Positions 1-8,389 of a DNA stretch of 64,000 bases are shown here, one piece after another. The DNA comes from Cohnella lupini (GTDB lineage: Bacteria > Bacillota > Bacilli > Paenibacillales > Paenibacillaceae): positions 124,001-188,000 of the forward strand of contig NZ_QRDY01000009.1 of the NCBI RefSeq assembly GCF_003386205.1, written 5' to 3'. Every line of letters begins with the position of its first letter. Positions within the stretch are counted from its first letter, which is position 1. The notes under the pieces are model-generated. The model did not search any database. It worked only from the letters and a program-made list of their open reading frames with translations, and was not told the DNA's origin. The position numbers were made by a program, and so were the translations under genes.

Positions 1-591
1 CACGTTGCCTAGATCTCCGCTAGCCTTGAACCGTGCGAACTCACCATCATTGGCGATCGGTTCAAGACCCATTACCCGTTCAAGCACTTCGGCCGTCTTA
101 GCGGGAGCCGAGCTGAACAATACGGCACCTCCGAAACCTTTGATCGCTTTATCCGCGGGTACTCCTCCGAAGGACCAGCGACTAAGAGATCCTTCCTCGC
201 GCTCTACGATTTCCAGACGCAGGCCGTCAGGGTCGGAGGCTTGAAGAAAGGTTTCGCCGAATCTCGTCGCTACGGTCGCGGATACGTTCAGCTTCTCCAG
301 TCTCTCTTGCCAGAAATCCATGGTGCCGACCGGGATGACGTAAGTGGTTATTCCCACTTGTCCGGCGCCGATGCGTCCTTGCCGGGAGGTCGGCCACGGG
401 AAGAATGTAATGATCGTGCCGGGGCTTCCCCCTTCATTACCGAAATACAAGTGGTACACTTCCGGCGCGTCGAAATTGATCGTCTTTTTCACAAGTCTTA
501 ATCCCAATACGCCTGAATAAAAGTCGACCGTTGCCTGCGCGTCCCTTACGAAAGCCGTAACATGGTGAATACCCGTCGTTTGTTGTCTCAT
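1..591 (-). CDS. VOC-family ring-cleaving dioxygenase (MhqO-like), 3' end beyond window
   Basis: The frame opens with an ATG at 591 and stays open for 197 codons to the left edge, so the C-terminus is missing. The N-terminus has the vicinal-oxygen-chelate pattern: TGIHHVTAFVRD gives the first metal-ligand His, followed by the beta-alpha-beta-beta-beta repeat, with LRLEIVERE ending the first half and a second half beginning near GGAVLFSS. Proteins of this type (B. subtilis MhqO/YdfO) are Fe(II)-dependent dioxygenases linked to hydroquinone detoxification. A MarR gene and a DoxX gene lie directly upstream on the same strand, as in the mhq regulon, which supports that role by inference. The substrate cannot be read from sequence. 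Confidence 0.85.
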   Translation of the reverse strand, partial: MRQQTTGIHHVTAFVRDAQATVDFYSGVLGLRLVKKTINFDAPEVYHLYFGNEGGSPGTIITFFPWPTSRQGRIGAGQVGITTYVIPVGTMDFWQERLEKLNVSATVATRFGETFLQASDPDGLRLEIVEREEGSLSRWSFGGVPADKAIKGFGGAVLFSSAPAKTAEVLERVMGLEPIANDGEFARFKASGDLGNV

Positions 592-641
592 TTCTATCCA
601 TCTCCCTTGAATGCTGTTTTTATGTTAAATGAAATTAAAGA

Positions 642-657
642 ATCTTTAAGTTAAGAT
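642..657. promoter_or_regulatory. Candidate MarR operator upstream of the dioxygenase
   Basis: The sequence ATCTT-N6-AAGAT is an inverted repeat (arms 642-646 and 653-657) about 50 bases before the dioxygenase ATG. The same TCTT-N6-AAGA pattern recurs at 1205-1218 in front of the MarR gene. A shared dyad at both promoters is what one expects for an autoregulated MarR repressor; binding itself is inferred. Confidence 0.5.
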
Positions 658-710
658 ATCCATGCCGGAAAGAAGAAATTCTCTCGCAACCAGCTTACAC
701 TGTTACCGGG

Positions 711-1160
711 CTATTTAAAGCCCTTCTCGGCGTATTTGCCAAGCTTCTTCAAGAGTTGGCTTGCGATCTTCTTCTCTTCCTCGCTTAGCCCGCCCACGGC
801 TTCTCGAATGATGTCCGCGTGCTTAGGGAACACTTCTTCGATCAGCCGATTGCCCTCGTCCGTGATTTCCGCATAGATGAGGCGCCGATCCTCTTGCGAT
901 GCCTTGCGCTTAACCAAGTTCTTCTGTTCCAGCTTATCCACGACGTACGTGATATTGCCGCTGCTCATCAACACTTTTCCGCCGATTTGCTGCAAGGGCT
1001 GCGAGCCTTTATGGTAAAGCATTTCAAGCACTCCGAACTCCGTTCTGTTCAACCCGTAACGGCGAATGTCCCGGTCCGCGTGGGCGTTGATCCATTGACT
1101 CGCCCTGTTCAAGGCGATGTAGAGGTCTAAGGAATCTTGGTTATAAGGTTTATCCGTCAT
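711..1160 (-). CDS. MarR-family transcriptional regulator (MhqR-like)
   Basis: This 149-residue protein has the usual MarR length and a winged helix-turn-helix in the middle: GLNRTEFGVLEMLYHKGS leads into QQIGGKVLMSSGNITYVVDKL, followed by the wing QEDRRLIYAEITDEG. I start it at MTDKPYNQ (1160) because AAGGAGGT precedes that ATG at good distance; the longer open frame to 1334 has no such site and would cover the promoter. It sits between a dioxygenase and a DoxX gene, so it probably represses them in response to quinones or other electrophiles (inferred from B. subtilis MhqR). A candidate operator overlaps its own promoter. Confidence 0.85.
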   Translation of the reverse strand: MTDKPYNQDSLDLYIALNRASQWINAHADRDIRRYGLNRTEFGVLEMLYHKGSQPLQQIGGKVLMSSGNITYVVDKLEQKNLVKRKASQEDRRLIYAEITDEGNRLIEEVFPKHADIIREAVGGLSEEEKKIASQLLKKLGKYAEKGFK

Positions 1161-1204
1161 CGTCAGCACCTCCTTCGGCGGCCTTTTTATCTTGAATTCG
1201 AATG

Positions 1205-1243
1205 TCTTGATATTAAGATAATATAAATCGAGACAATTGTCAA
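1205..1243 (-). promoter_or_regulatory. MarR gene promoter with overlapping dyad operator
   Basis: On the minus strand TTGACA (1243-1238) is followed after 17 bases by TATCTT (1220-1215), a reasonable sigma-A promoter. The inverted repeat TCTT-N6-AAGA at 1205-1218 overlaps the -10 element and matches the dyad at 643-656. This placement suggests autorepression. Confidence 0.55.
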
Positions 1244-1296
1244 CAGCTAAAAGAGAAGACACCTCGATAGTGAGGTGCCTTCTCTTTGCCGACCCG

Positions 1297-1668
1297 TCAG
1301 AAGCCGGGAAAATCGGATAACTCGGGCAATTCAATGATGAAGAGGATGACTAGCAGTAACAAAAAAACGATGGCGGCAAGCGTTTGTTTGAAGGTATCCC
1401 TTATCCGAACGTGCGTCAATACGCCTCCGAGCATCGTAACGCCTAACCATAAGGCACCAACTGCGGCCCAGCTTGGTTCCCAGAAGCCGATGACGAGCGC
1501 CGCGACGCCGACCCATTGCACAAGACCGGTAACTACCCGAAACCATTGCGGATATCCGTAGTGATTAAACGAATCGACTTGCATTTTCGTACCCGAGATT
1601 TTACTGAAACCAGCCATCACAAAAACTAGACCTAACAGCCCCTGCAAAACGATCGCTACGACATCCAT
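1297..1668 (-). CDS. DoxX-family membrane protein (MhqP-like)
   Basis: The protein has 123 residues and four hydrophobic segments (about residues 3-22, 45-66, 68-90 and 97-118), the layout of DoxX/SURF4-like small membrane proteins. The start at MDVVAIVLQ (1668) has GGAGGAG upstream; the longer frame to 1707 does not. B. subtilis MhqP belongs to the same family and is encoded with a ring-cleaving dioxygenase under MhqR, so the trio here is probably one thiol/quinone-stress locus. The molecular function of DoxX proteins in this setting is not established. Confidence 0.8.
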   Translation of the reverse strand: MDVVAIVLQGLLGLVFVMAGFSKISGTKMQVDSFNHYGYPQWFRVVTGLVQWVGVAALVIGFWEPSWAAVGALWLGVTMLGGVLTHVRIRDTFKQTLAAIVFLLLLVILFIIELPELSDFPGF

Positions 1669-1709
1669 TTCGGGATCTCCTCCATGTAACTGAGCTTGTT
1701 TAAGCACAG

Positions 1710-1724
1710 TATTAAGCCTTAATA
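1710..1724. promoter_or_regulatory. 15-bp palindrome upstream of the DoxX gene
   Basis: TATTAAG-C-CTTAATA is a perfect inverted repeat about 42 bases upstream of the DoxX ATG. It is a likely operator, but its spacing differs from the TCTT-N6-AAGA sites, so it may bind another factor. Confidence 0.4.
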
Positions 1725-1726
1725 TG

Positions 1727-1754
1727 GCGCAGTTAACGATTCGGTTAACTGCGC
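1727..1754. other. 11-bp perfect hairpin between the DoxX and Dps genes
   Basis: GCGCAGTTAAC and GTTAACTGCGC form a perfect stem with a 6-base loop. It lies 3' of dps, so it could end that transcript, but no T-tract follows; a regulatory dyad is equally possible. Confidence 0.4.
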
Positions 1755-1800
1755 CTGCTTAAAGCACATATTATAGTCTACCCTTATCGATGTCAATCCC

Positions 1801-2274
1801 TTATTTTCCAATGAAGGCATTCAGCATCCAAGCGTGTTTTTCCAAGCCCGTTTTGATGCCAAGAAGCAAATCCGCCGTATCCTCGTCATCGCACGAAATC
1901 GCGACCTTAATGCCTTCCCCTAGCTCCGAAGCCACTTGCTTGAAATCTCGGGCAACGGATTCCGCCATTTGCTCCGCGCCTTCATCGCCGACGGCTTCTT
2001 TGACGCTAGACAAGCGGAGAGTTTCCAAGTGCGTGGCGACCGGATTTCCCCCCACTGCCAGAAGCCTTTCCGCCAATATGTCGATATGCGAGGCTGCTTC
2101 CGTGTACAATTCCTCGAATTTCACGTGTAACGTGAAAAATTGAGGCCCTCTTACATACCAATGGAAGTTGTGCAGCTTCATATGAAGGATGTTCCAATTG
2201 GCGATCTGTTGATTGAGCACCGCGCTAATCTTCGCCGTGTTCTCGTTCGTAATTACGTTTGAGTTTGCGGTCAT
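1801..2274 (-). CDS. dps: Dps/MrgA-type DNA-protecting mini-ferritin
   Basis: The 157-residue length and the core HNFHWYVRGPQFFTLH followed by FEELYTEAASHIDILAERL are characteristic of Dps: the His and Asp/Glu residues of these two stretches make the inter-subunit ferroxidase site. Dps dodecamers oxidise Fe(II) with hydrogen peroxide, store iron and coat DNA. The ATG has AAGGAGGA upstream. The AT-rich palindrome just upstream resembles a peroxide- or iron-responsive operator, fitting PerR control as in B. subtilis mrgA, although the match to the PerR consensus is only approximate. Confidence 0.93.
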   Translation of the reverse strand: MTANSNVITNENTAKISAVLNQQIANWNILHMKLHNFHWYVRGPQFFTLHVKFEELYTEAASHIDILAERLLAVGGNPVATHLETLRLSSVKEAVGDEGAEQMAESVARDFKQVASELGEGIKVAISCDDEDTADLLLGIKTGLEKHAWMLNAFIGK

Positions 2275-2292
2275 GGGTTGTTCCTCCTTATT

Positions 2293-2319
2293 AATTTATA
2301 TTTAATCTAAATATAAATT
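2293..2319. promoter_or_regulatory. Perfect 12-bp inverted repeat upstream of dps (PerR/Fur-like)
   Basis: AATTTATATTTA and TAAATATAAATT form a perfect dyad with a 3-base centre, 19 bases before the dps start. It is AT-rich like PerR and Fur boxes but its arm spacing differs from the 7-1-7 consensus, so the regulator is uncertain. Confidence 0.5.
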
Positions 2320-2395
2320 AATATTAACACGAGGATCAGTTCCCATCATGAACATAACATGAAGGTTCGATGAAGATTGGATGAAGGGGACTTCT

Positions 2396-3784
2396 TTAGA
2401 TCGGGAGCGCGGTATCTTGTAACGCCTCGCCGCCCGTTTTATGGTTCGCTCCCTTCTCCGCTTTAAGCAAATACTTCTTCCCCCGCCAACGTTGCAGAAC
2501 CAGAATTCCTCGGATGAGCTCGTCCGCGATCATGCAGCAATAGATTCCGATCAACCCCCAACCCGCTTGCGTCCCGAACCAATAGGAACACCCTGTGGCA
2601 ATGATCGACATCGACAGGATGGCTATGACCATCGGGTATCGGGTGTCGCCGACCGCATTGAGCGCGTTATTCATCGCCATATTCAGTTCCTTGGCCGGCT
2701 GCAGGATCAGATTCAAGGCTAGCAACGACTGTCCCATCGCCAGTATGGCCGGATCGGTCGTAAACATGCGGAGCATATGACTTCCAAGAAGGAAGAGCAG
2801 CAACGCGTTTGCCGTCACGACGGCGAGCCCGATGTAAAGCGCGCGGAAAGCTCCCGAATACGCCTCGTGCGTCTTGGATGCTCCATAGAGGTGAGCGACT
2901 TGGATTTGCGTGGCCAAAGCCAACGCGTATCCGAGCATGAAACAGAACGATTCCATCGTGTTCATGTACGTTCTTGCGGCCAATTCTTTGGCTCCGAGCA
3001 TAGCCAGGAAGGAGTAAATAGCCAACTGCGAGAAAACCCAGCCCGACATGTTGACGCCGAGCGGCCATCCGATACGAATGATTTCATTGAACAGCTTCGG
3101 ATCGAATATCCGCAGATCGCGGAATTGGATTTTACGTTCGAAAGAATAGGCGAATACGTAAAATAAAACTAGAGCGGCAAGGAACTTGGAAATGTTGCCC
3201 GACACCGTTACTCCGAACAGCCCCCATTCCGGGAATCCGAACGCTCCGAATATGAGTACGTAATTCAACGCGATATGCAGGATGTTCATGGCGATTCCCG
3301 TGTACATCGGCGCTGTCGTATTGCCTGTATTTCTTATGGCCGTGCTCATCGCGGCTATCATGGCCGTGAGGAACATCCCTCCGCCGATATGCGATACGTA
3401 TACATCCCACAACGGCAGCAGCTCCTCGGACAAATTGAGCAGCCCGGCTATCGCATGGGATTGGACGATCAAAAGAATGCTAATCCCGATTCCAATGGCC
3501 GTGCTAACGGTTAAGCCCATAATGGCGATCGTTCGGGCATCCTCGCCTTTCTTGGCCCCTATCTTCTGGGCGATGAGAATACCCGCTCCGCCCGCGATCG
3601 TCATGAAGACGGTTGTTAGCGCGTTAAGCAGCTGTCCGGCCAATCCGACGACGGCGACCGCATCATCCGATATTCGGCTGACCATGATCGTATCGACGGT
3701 TCCTAGTAGAGTCTGGAGGAAAACTTCGATGAATATCGGCCACGCCAAAGCCCATAAACCGAATTTATTAATTTCGGATTTCAT
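2396..3784 (-). CDS. MATE-family multidrug efflux transporter
   Basis: The protein has 462 residues and about twelve hydrophobic segments in two six-helix halves. The N-terminal half carries WPIFIEVFLQTLLGTVDTIM and the second half begins near IRIGWPLGVNMSGW, the pseudo-repeat of MatE domains. MATE proteins export cationic compounds in exchange for Na+ or H+. It is transcribed away from the adjacent AraC gene; about 165 bases separate the two starts, so the AraC protein may control it. The substrate is unknown. Confidence 0.85.
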   Translation of the reverse strand: MKSEINKFGLWALAWPIFIEVFLQTLLGTVDTIMVSRISDDAVAVVGLAGQLLNALTTVFMTIAGGAGILIAQKIGAKKGEDARTIAIMGLTVSTAIGIGISILLIVQSHAIAGLLNLSEELLPLWDVYVSHIGGGMFLTAMIAAMSTAIRNTGNTTAPMYTGIAMNILHIALNYVLIFGAFGFPEWGLFGVTVSGNISKFLAALVLFYVFAYSFERKIQFRDLRIFDPKLFNEIIRIGWPLGVNMSGWVFSQLAIYSFLAMLGAKELAARTYMNTMESFCFMLGYALALATQIQVAHLYGASKTHEAYSGAFRALYIGLAVVTANALLLFLLGSHMLRMFTTDPAILAMGQSLLALNLILQPAKELNMAMNNALNAVGDTRYPMVIAILSMSIIATGCSYWFGTQAGWGLIGIYCCMIADELIRGILVLQRWRGKKYLLKAEKGANHKTGGEALQDTALPI

Positions 3785-3948
3785 AATTCCAACTCCCGGT
3801 CGTTACAAGATGCGACTTCTATATTTTACATTAATGCTCAGGTTCGACTTCATATCCAAAACAAATTATAGTAGGAATATCGAAAATGATGTGTTAGTTT
3901 TCAAACCGAAACTTTCAATTTACAAACTTAATCGAGGAGTGCTGGCAT

Positions 3949-4824
3949 TTGAATTTACTTGAATTCACCGTACCTCCGTTGCTCCATTTCATTGCCTGCG
4001 GACACAATGGGTTCAGTGCCGGCGAAAGGCATGTGAGCAGACGCAACATTCGGGTATTCGATCTTCTGGCGGTCACCCGGGGCTGTCTCTACATGGGAGA
4101 GGAAGAGCGGCGATACGAGGTGAAGGCAGGCTCCGCTCTCGTCCTTCGTCCCGATTGTTACCACTACTCGACGGAAGCTTGCAGAGAGCCGACCGAATAC
4201 TACTGGCTCCATTTCCAGACGACCGGACATTGGAAGGTGACGGATACCGTGCCGCCTCGGCGAACGCCGGAGCCCTACGACGCTATCGTCGAATCGCAGC
4301 AGTTCGATGCAAGGACGTTCCCCCTGGGCTTGCCTCAATTCACGCAGGTTGCACAGCCGGGCAAGCTGGAGGAAACATTAATGCAGATTAAAGCTCTCGG
4401 CCCCGAGGGTCATTTGAGCGCTTCCCGGCTTAAACAGCAGATCCTCTTCCAAGAGACGATCGGGCAATTATCCTCCAGCATCGATTCCGGTCGCTCCACT
4501 CCCGCAACGATTTGCGCCGAACAAGCCGCAGCCTATTTACGTAGCCATTATCAGCAGAATATCACAGCCCACGCCCTTGGGGAAAATCTGAATTTCCATC
4601 CGGTCTACATCGCGCGATGCATGAACAAGGAGTACGGACTGTCGCCGATGGATTATTTGCTTCGCTATCGGATCGAGCAAAGCAAGCTGCTCCTCATGCA
4701 AACCGATTACACGATAGCGCGAATCGCCGAGGAGGTCGGCTTTAACCAAGCCGCCTATTTCAGTTCTTGCTTTCTCAGAACGGAAGGGATCTCGCCCCGG
4801 CAATACCGGCAGAGATTCGCATAA
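3949..4824 (+). CDS. AraC-family transcriptional regulator
   Basis: This 291-residue protein has an N-terminal cupin-like sensing domain (about residues 10-150) and a C-terminal pair of helix-turn-helix motifs (about 190-290), ending with IAEEVGFNQAAYFSSCFLRTEG, the AraC signature. The start is a TTG at 3949 with GAGGAG nine bases upstream; no ATG fits. It lies between a divergent MATE gene and a downstream oxalate decarboxylase gene 97 bases away, so either is a possible target. The inducer cannot be inferred. Confidence 0.85.
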   Translation: MNLLEFTVPPLLHFIACGHNGFSAGERHVSRRNIRVFDLLAVTRGCLYMGEEERRYEVKAGSALVLRPDCYHYSTEACREPTEYYWLHFQTTGHWKVTDTVPPRRTPEPYDAIVESQQFDARTFPLGLPQFTQVAQPGKLEETLMQIKALGPEGHLSASRLKQQILFQETIGQLSSSIDSGRSTPATICAEQAAAYLRSHYQQNITAHALGENLNFHPVYIARCMNKEYGLSPMDYLLRYRIEQSKLLLMQTDYTIARIAEEVGFNQAAYFSSCFLRTEGISPRQYRQRFA

Positions 4825-4921
4825 AGGTAAATCAGACATTAGCGCCGGATCTCGTTCATACCTTACTACAATGATGATGGAGATTTCTCTTCATCGATCT
4901 CGTTGAGAGGAGTATGGTGTT

Positions 4922-6133
4922 ATGTCAAACGACCCTCGGATTCCCTTTTGGAACGGCGTCGTTCCGCAGCCCATCCGCAAAGACGGCGCGGGAGCGACGG
5001 ACGAAGGTCCCCGCGACGTCATGCGGGATCTCGAGAACCCCGATTTGTTGGTTTCCCCGACGACCGATGCCGGATCCATGCCGAATATGAGATTTTCCTT
5101 CTCGGACACCCATATGCAATTAAATCACGGGGGCTGGTCGCGGGAGATCACGGAAAGGGAACTGCCTATCGCCACGACGTTAGCCGGGGTGAACATGAAG
5201 CTGACTCCCGGAGGAGTCCGCGAGATGCATTGGCATCAGCAAGCGGAGTGGGCATTCGTGATCTTGGGTCGGGCTCGCGTTACCGCGGTCGATCAGAACG
5301 GCAAAAACTTTATCGGGGATATCGGCGTGGGAGATCTTTGGTTTTTCCCGCCGGGAATTCCGCATTCCATTCAAGGCCTCGAGGAAGGTTGCGAATTCCT
5401 GCTCGTATTCGACGATGGCGCATTCTCCGATCTCAACACCCTCACTCTCTCCGACTGGTTCGCGCATACGCCGAAGGAAGTGCTTTCGGCCAATTTCGGA
5501 GTCCCAGAGAGCGCCTTTGCGAGAATTCCGAATCATCAGCGCTACATCTATCAGGATAGCGTTCCCGGTCCGATCGAGAGCCAGAAGGTCGAAGACCCGA
5601 TGGGAACGGTTCCCCTGAGCTTGACCCATCGTTTGCTGGCTCAGGAACCGATCGTCACGCCCGGGGGAACCGTCCGGATCGTCGACTCGTCCAACTTCCC
5701 GGCGTCTACCTCGATAGCCGCCGCGCTCGTGGAGATTAAACCCGGCGGGATGAGGGAAATGCACTGGCATCCCAATAACGACGAATGGCAATATTACTTG
5801 TCCGGGACGGCGCGCATGACCGTATTCGGGGGCGAAGGCACCGCCCGCACCTTCGATTATCGGGCCGGAGACGTGGGTTACGTACCGTTCGCATTCGGTC
5901 ACTACGTGCAGAACACGGGGAATACGAGCGTATGGTTTCTGGAGATGTTCAAGAGCAACCGCTTCGCGGACGTGTCGTTAAACCAATGGATGGCGTTAAC
6001 TCCGTATCCGCTCGTGGCCAACAATCTGCACGTAGGTCCCGAGTTGATGGGAGCCCTTCGCAAGCAGAAGTGGCCGGTCGTCAAGTATCCGCTTCCCGCG
6101 CAGTTCCCATCGCCGTTACCTTCGCCTCTATAG
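4922..6133 (+). CDS. oxdC: Bicupin oxalate decarboxylase with altered active-site lid
   Basis: The 403-residue protein aligns end to end with B. subtilis OxdC, with a constant numbering shift of +8. Both manganese sites are intact: His103, His105, Glu109, His148 in the first cupin and His281, His283, Glu288, His327 in the second; Arg100, Arg278 and Glu341 are also kept. OxdC converts oxalate to formate and CO2. The mobile lid, Ser-Glu-Asn-Ser (161-164) in B. subtilis, reads Ser169-Asp170-Leu171-Asn172 here, so the Glu162 equivalent is Asp. That residue is known to matter for decarboxylase rather than oxidase chemistry, so activity needs care. No signal peptide is seen. Confidence 0.9.
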   Translation: MSNDPRIPFWNGVVPQPIRKDGAGATDEGPRDVMRDLENPDLLVSPTTDAGSMPNMRFSFSDTHMQLNHGGWSREITERELPIATTLAGVNMKLTPGGVREMHWHQQAEWAFVILGRARVTAVDQNGKNFIGDIGVGDLWFFPPGIPHSIQGLEEGCEFLLVFDDGAFSDLNTLTLSDWFAHTPKEVLSANFGVPESAFARIPNHQRYIYQDSVPGPIESQKVEDPMGTVPLSLTHRLLAQEPIVTPGGTVRIVDSSNFPASTSIAAALVEIKPGGMREMHWHPNNDEWQYYLSGTARMTVFGGEGTARTFDYRAGDVGYVPFAFGHYVQNTGNTSVWFLEMFKSNRFADVSLNQWMALTPYPLVANNLHVGPELMGALRKQKWPVVKYPLPAQFPSPLPSPL

Positions 6134-6143
6134 TTGCCTAGAC

Positions 6144-6318
6144 TGAATTAGAGCGGCCATGCCGCTTTAAATCGACGAACAAGCCGCTTCGGACCGGATT
6201 AGCGCGGCGATACCGCTTTAAATCGACGAACAAGCCGCTTCGGACCGGATTAGCGCGGCGATACCGCTTTAAATCGACGAACAAGCCGCTTTCAGCCGAA
6301 TTAGCGCGGCCACGACGC
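6144..6318. repeat. Array A: 51-bp tandem repeat, about 3.4 units
   Basis: The core ATCGACGAACAAGCCGCTT recurs at 6171, 6222 and 6273, spacing exactly 51 bp. Each unit contains a GC-rich dyad (AGCGGC/GCCGCT type) next to TTTAAATCGA. On the opposite strand the first half of the unit matches array B. It starts about 10 bases after the oxdC stop codon and lies between convergent genes. One minus-strand frame is open through it, but only because 51 is divisible by 3. Confidence 0.9.
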
Positions 6319-6343
6319 ATACGCTAACTCCACCGTTGCGAAC

Positions 6344-6392
6344 AGAAGAGACTGCCCGCAAGCTCATCCGAGCTTAACGGGCAGTCTCTTCT
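6344..6392. terminator. Bidirectional terminator between oxdC and the 6436 gene
   Basis: AGAAGAGACTGCCCG (6344-6358) pairs with CGGGCAGTCTCTTCT (6378-6392) to form a 15-bp stem between two convergent genes. A short T-rich tail follows on each strand. Confidence 0.75.
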
Positions 6393-6435
6393 TCAGCTTC
6401 ATCCAAGCTTGTACATTCCAGACGCTCCGAACGCC

Positions 6436-6945
6436 TTATCGCGCTGCCAAGCTATACTCGAATTGCACGTTGCATTTGGAGCCCAGCGGAATAATCTCCG
6501 ACAAGTACATGCGAATGAGCTCCTTCTCGATATCCATCAATACGGTCGTCATGTGAATGTTGAAATACAGCGTCCCCGAATTGAAATCGTACCTGCTGAA
6601 CGCCATTCCTCCGCTATCCAGCATGGTGTTGATGCTGGCGACGATGCCGTATTGGTCCAATTCCCGCTTCATCGCCGTTCGAACGATCGATTCCGGCAGA
6701 TCGTACTCCCTTGGCACACCGTCCATCTGAACCATCGAATACGCCTTGATTTGAAAACACACATGCGGCGGCAAATAACCGGACACGAACCTTTTCAAGG
6801 TATCGACGTCCCTCTCCGGCAACTGTAAATCGTCATTCCACGCATATAAAGTGGCCTGGTTCTTTCCACTTGTATGAACTCTTACGTATCTGAGCTGAGG
6901 ATGATGCTTCTTGATTAAATATTCCGATAGTAAACGCGTTCCCAT
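6436..6945 (-). CDS. Uncharacterised protein, 169 aa
   Basis: I do not recognise the family. The protein has no hydrophobic segment or signal peptide, so it is probably cytoplasmic. It begins MGTRLLSEYLIKKHHP and has a mixed alpha/beta composition with a Phe/Tyr-rich second half. A GGGGGCG site precedes the ATG. It stands alone: a terminator separates it from oxdC and the upstream MFS gene is on the same strand but about 115 bases away. Reality as a gene is supported by typical codon use and the ribosome site. Confidence 0.7.
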   Translation of the reverse strand: MGTRLLSEYLIKKHHPQLRYVRVHTSGKNQATLYAWNDDLQLPERDVDTLKRFVSGYLPPHVCFQIKAYSMVQMDGVPREYDLPESIVRTAMKRELDQYGIVASINTMLDSGGMAFSRYDFNSGTLYFNIHMTTVLMDIEKELIRMYLSEIIPLGSKCNVQFEYSLAAR

Positions 6946-7060
6946 CGCTATCGCCCCCTATGTCATGGAATAGGCCTCAATATGATTGCGCTTACATTAT
7001 ATTCCGCTTCATACCAACCTATTCTCGCGAACTGCAATCAAGCGACGATTGACTGAGCGA

Positions 7061-8299
7061 TCAACCCTGCTTGTGCTGAGGAATAAGCAAATTACGAATG
7101 AACCGCCAACTCAGCAGCGGAGCGCTGCCCGTCACGAGCAGCAGAATATGGATGGCCAGCGGGGCACGGCTGCAGGACAACGTCGCGATGAACAATACCA
7201 TTCCGACGATTCGTCCGGCGTTGAGGGCCAGTTCCCTCATCACCACGTATTCAACCCGTTGACGAACGCTATCTTCGTTCGAGCCGATTAAATCGAACAC
7301 CGCCGATGTCATAGGTATCGCGAACAACGGGAAGAACAACGAAGCACCGATGCCGAATATCAACAATGTCGTATAGGTCACGCCGGTAAAGAAAGGAACG
7401 ATAACAGCCGTCATGACGATCGTGCCTATCAGCATCCCCTTGCTTCGCCATACCGGCTTCAACCATTTGCCGACCGCGTAGAAGCCGATGAACGCCACCG
7501 CGGATACGATCAACGTAAAGCTTCCTAGCCGCCGTTCGCTGCCCGTGCTGATATAGACCAACAAACCGATCATCAAGCCGAATACGCTCTCGCGAACCCC
7601 TTGTCCGGCAAGCGCGGCGAAGACGGGCAACCACGGGGTCTTAGGCTTGCGCAAGACGCGCGGGGTCAAGAACCAATCATAGCTGCCGTCGGTGCGGCGA
7701 TTGCGAACAAGGAAGCTCAAGCCCATCCCCGCTATGAAAATAACGAACGAGATCAGGAAGATTAGGCGATATCCTTTCTCGCCGCCTATCGAAGAGATGA
7801 GGACGCCCGAGCACCACGGAACGACCATTCCGACAAGCGAACCGAATACGCCGATCAGACCGTTAAACCGATCCCGGTTATCCGCATTCGTCAATTCGAA
7901 ATAAATCACGTTAAAAGCGATCCAAAATAAACCGTTCGCTATTCCTTGCACGACCCCCAGCAATTCTATGTAATGAAAAGCGTTCTTGCCAAGCAAGAGC
8001 ACGATAGCGTAGAACAGCGCGGATACGCCTATTCCGATCCTTAGGCAAATCATCTTGTTCCCTTCCTTGACGCCGTTGCCGGCGATCCAGAAAGTCAATG
8101 CCGCGGAAAGATGGGTTAGCAACGTAAACCAACCGATCACGACGAAATCGTTCGTCGCTTTCCAAATATATACCCCGAGAAAGGTAGCCGATAATGCCGT
8201 TGCCGTTAAGAACAATACGTTAACCGCCAGCAAGAGCACGGTCTGTCGGTCTAGCTTGCGATTTTCTCCTATGCGAGCCGGTTTGTAATCGTTGCCCAT
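7061..8299 (-). CDS. MFS transporter
   Basis: The 412-residue protein has about twelve hydrophobic segments with a central loop (NRRTDGSYDWFLTPRVLRKP) between two six-helix halves, the layout of the major facilitator superfamily. The start at MGNDYKPARIGE (8299) is chosen because AAAGGAG precedes it; the frame could extend to 8335 without a site. It follows the EamA gene on the same strand. The substrate is unknown. Confidence 0.8.
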   Translation of the reverse strand: MGNDYKPARIGENRKLDRQTVLLLAVNVLFLTATALSATFLGVYIWKATNDFVVIGWFTLLTHLSAALTFWIAGNGVKEGNKMICLRIGIGVSALFYAIVLLLGKNAFHYIELLGVVQGIANGLFWIAFNVIYFELTNADNRDRFNGLIGVFGSLVGMVVPWCSGVLISSIGGEKGYRLIFLISFVIFIAGMGLSFLVRNRRTDGSYDWFLTPRVLRKPKTPWLPVFAALAGQGVRESVFGLMIGLLVYISTGSERRLGSFTLIVSAVAFIGFYAVGKWLKPVWRSKGMLIGTIVMTAVIVPFFTGVTYTTLLIFGIGASLFFPLFAIPMTSAVFDLIGSNEDSVRQRVEYVVMRELALNAGRIVGMVLFIATLSCSRAPLAIHILLLVTGSAPLLSWRFIRNLLIPQHKQG

Positions 8300-8389
8300 G
8301 CGCTTCTCCTTTAGGTACGGCTTTGTTCGAAACACCGTATTAAACTACCCCAAAGGAATCAAGATCAATACAACGGAACCTCCCGCCCG

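Noticed and set aside
3282..3962. 226-codon open frame antisense to the MATE gene
   Set aside because: It is the reverse frame of a clear transporter gene and encodes no recognisable protein.
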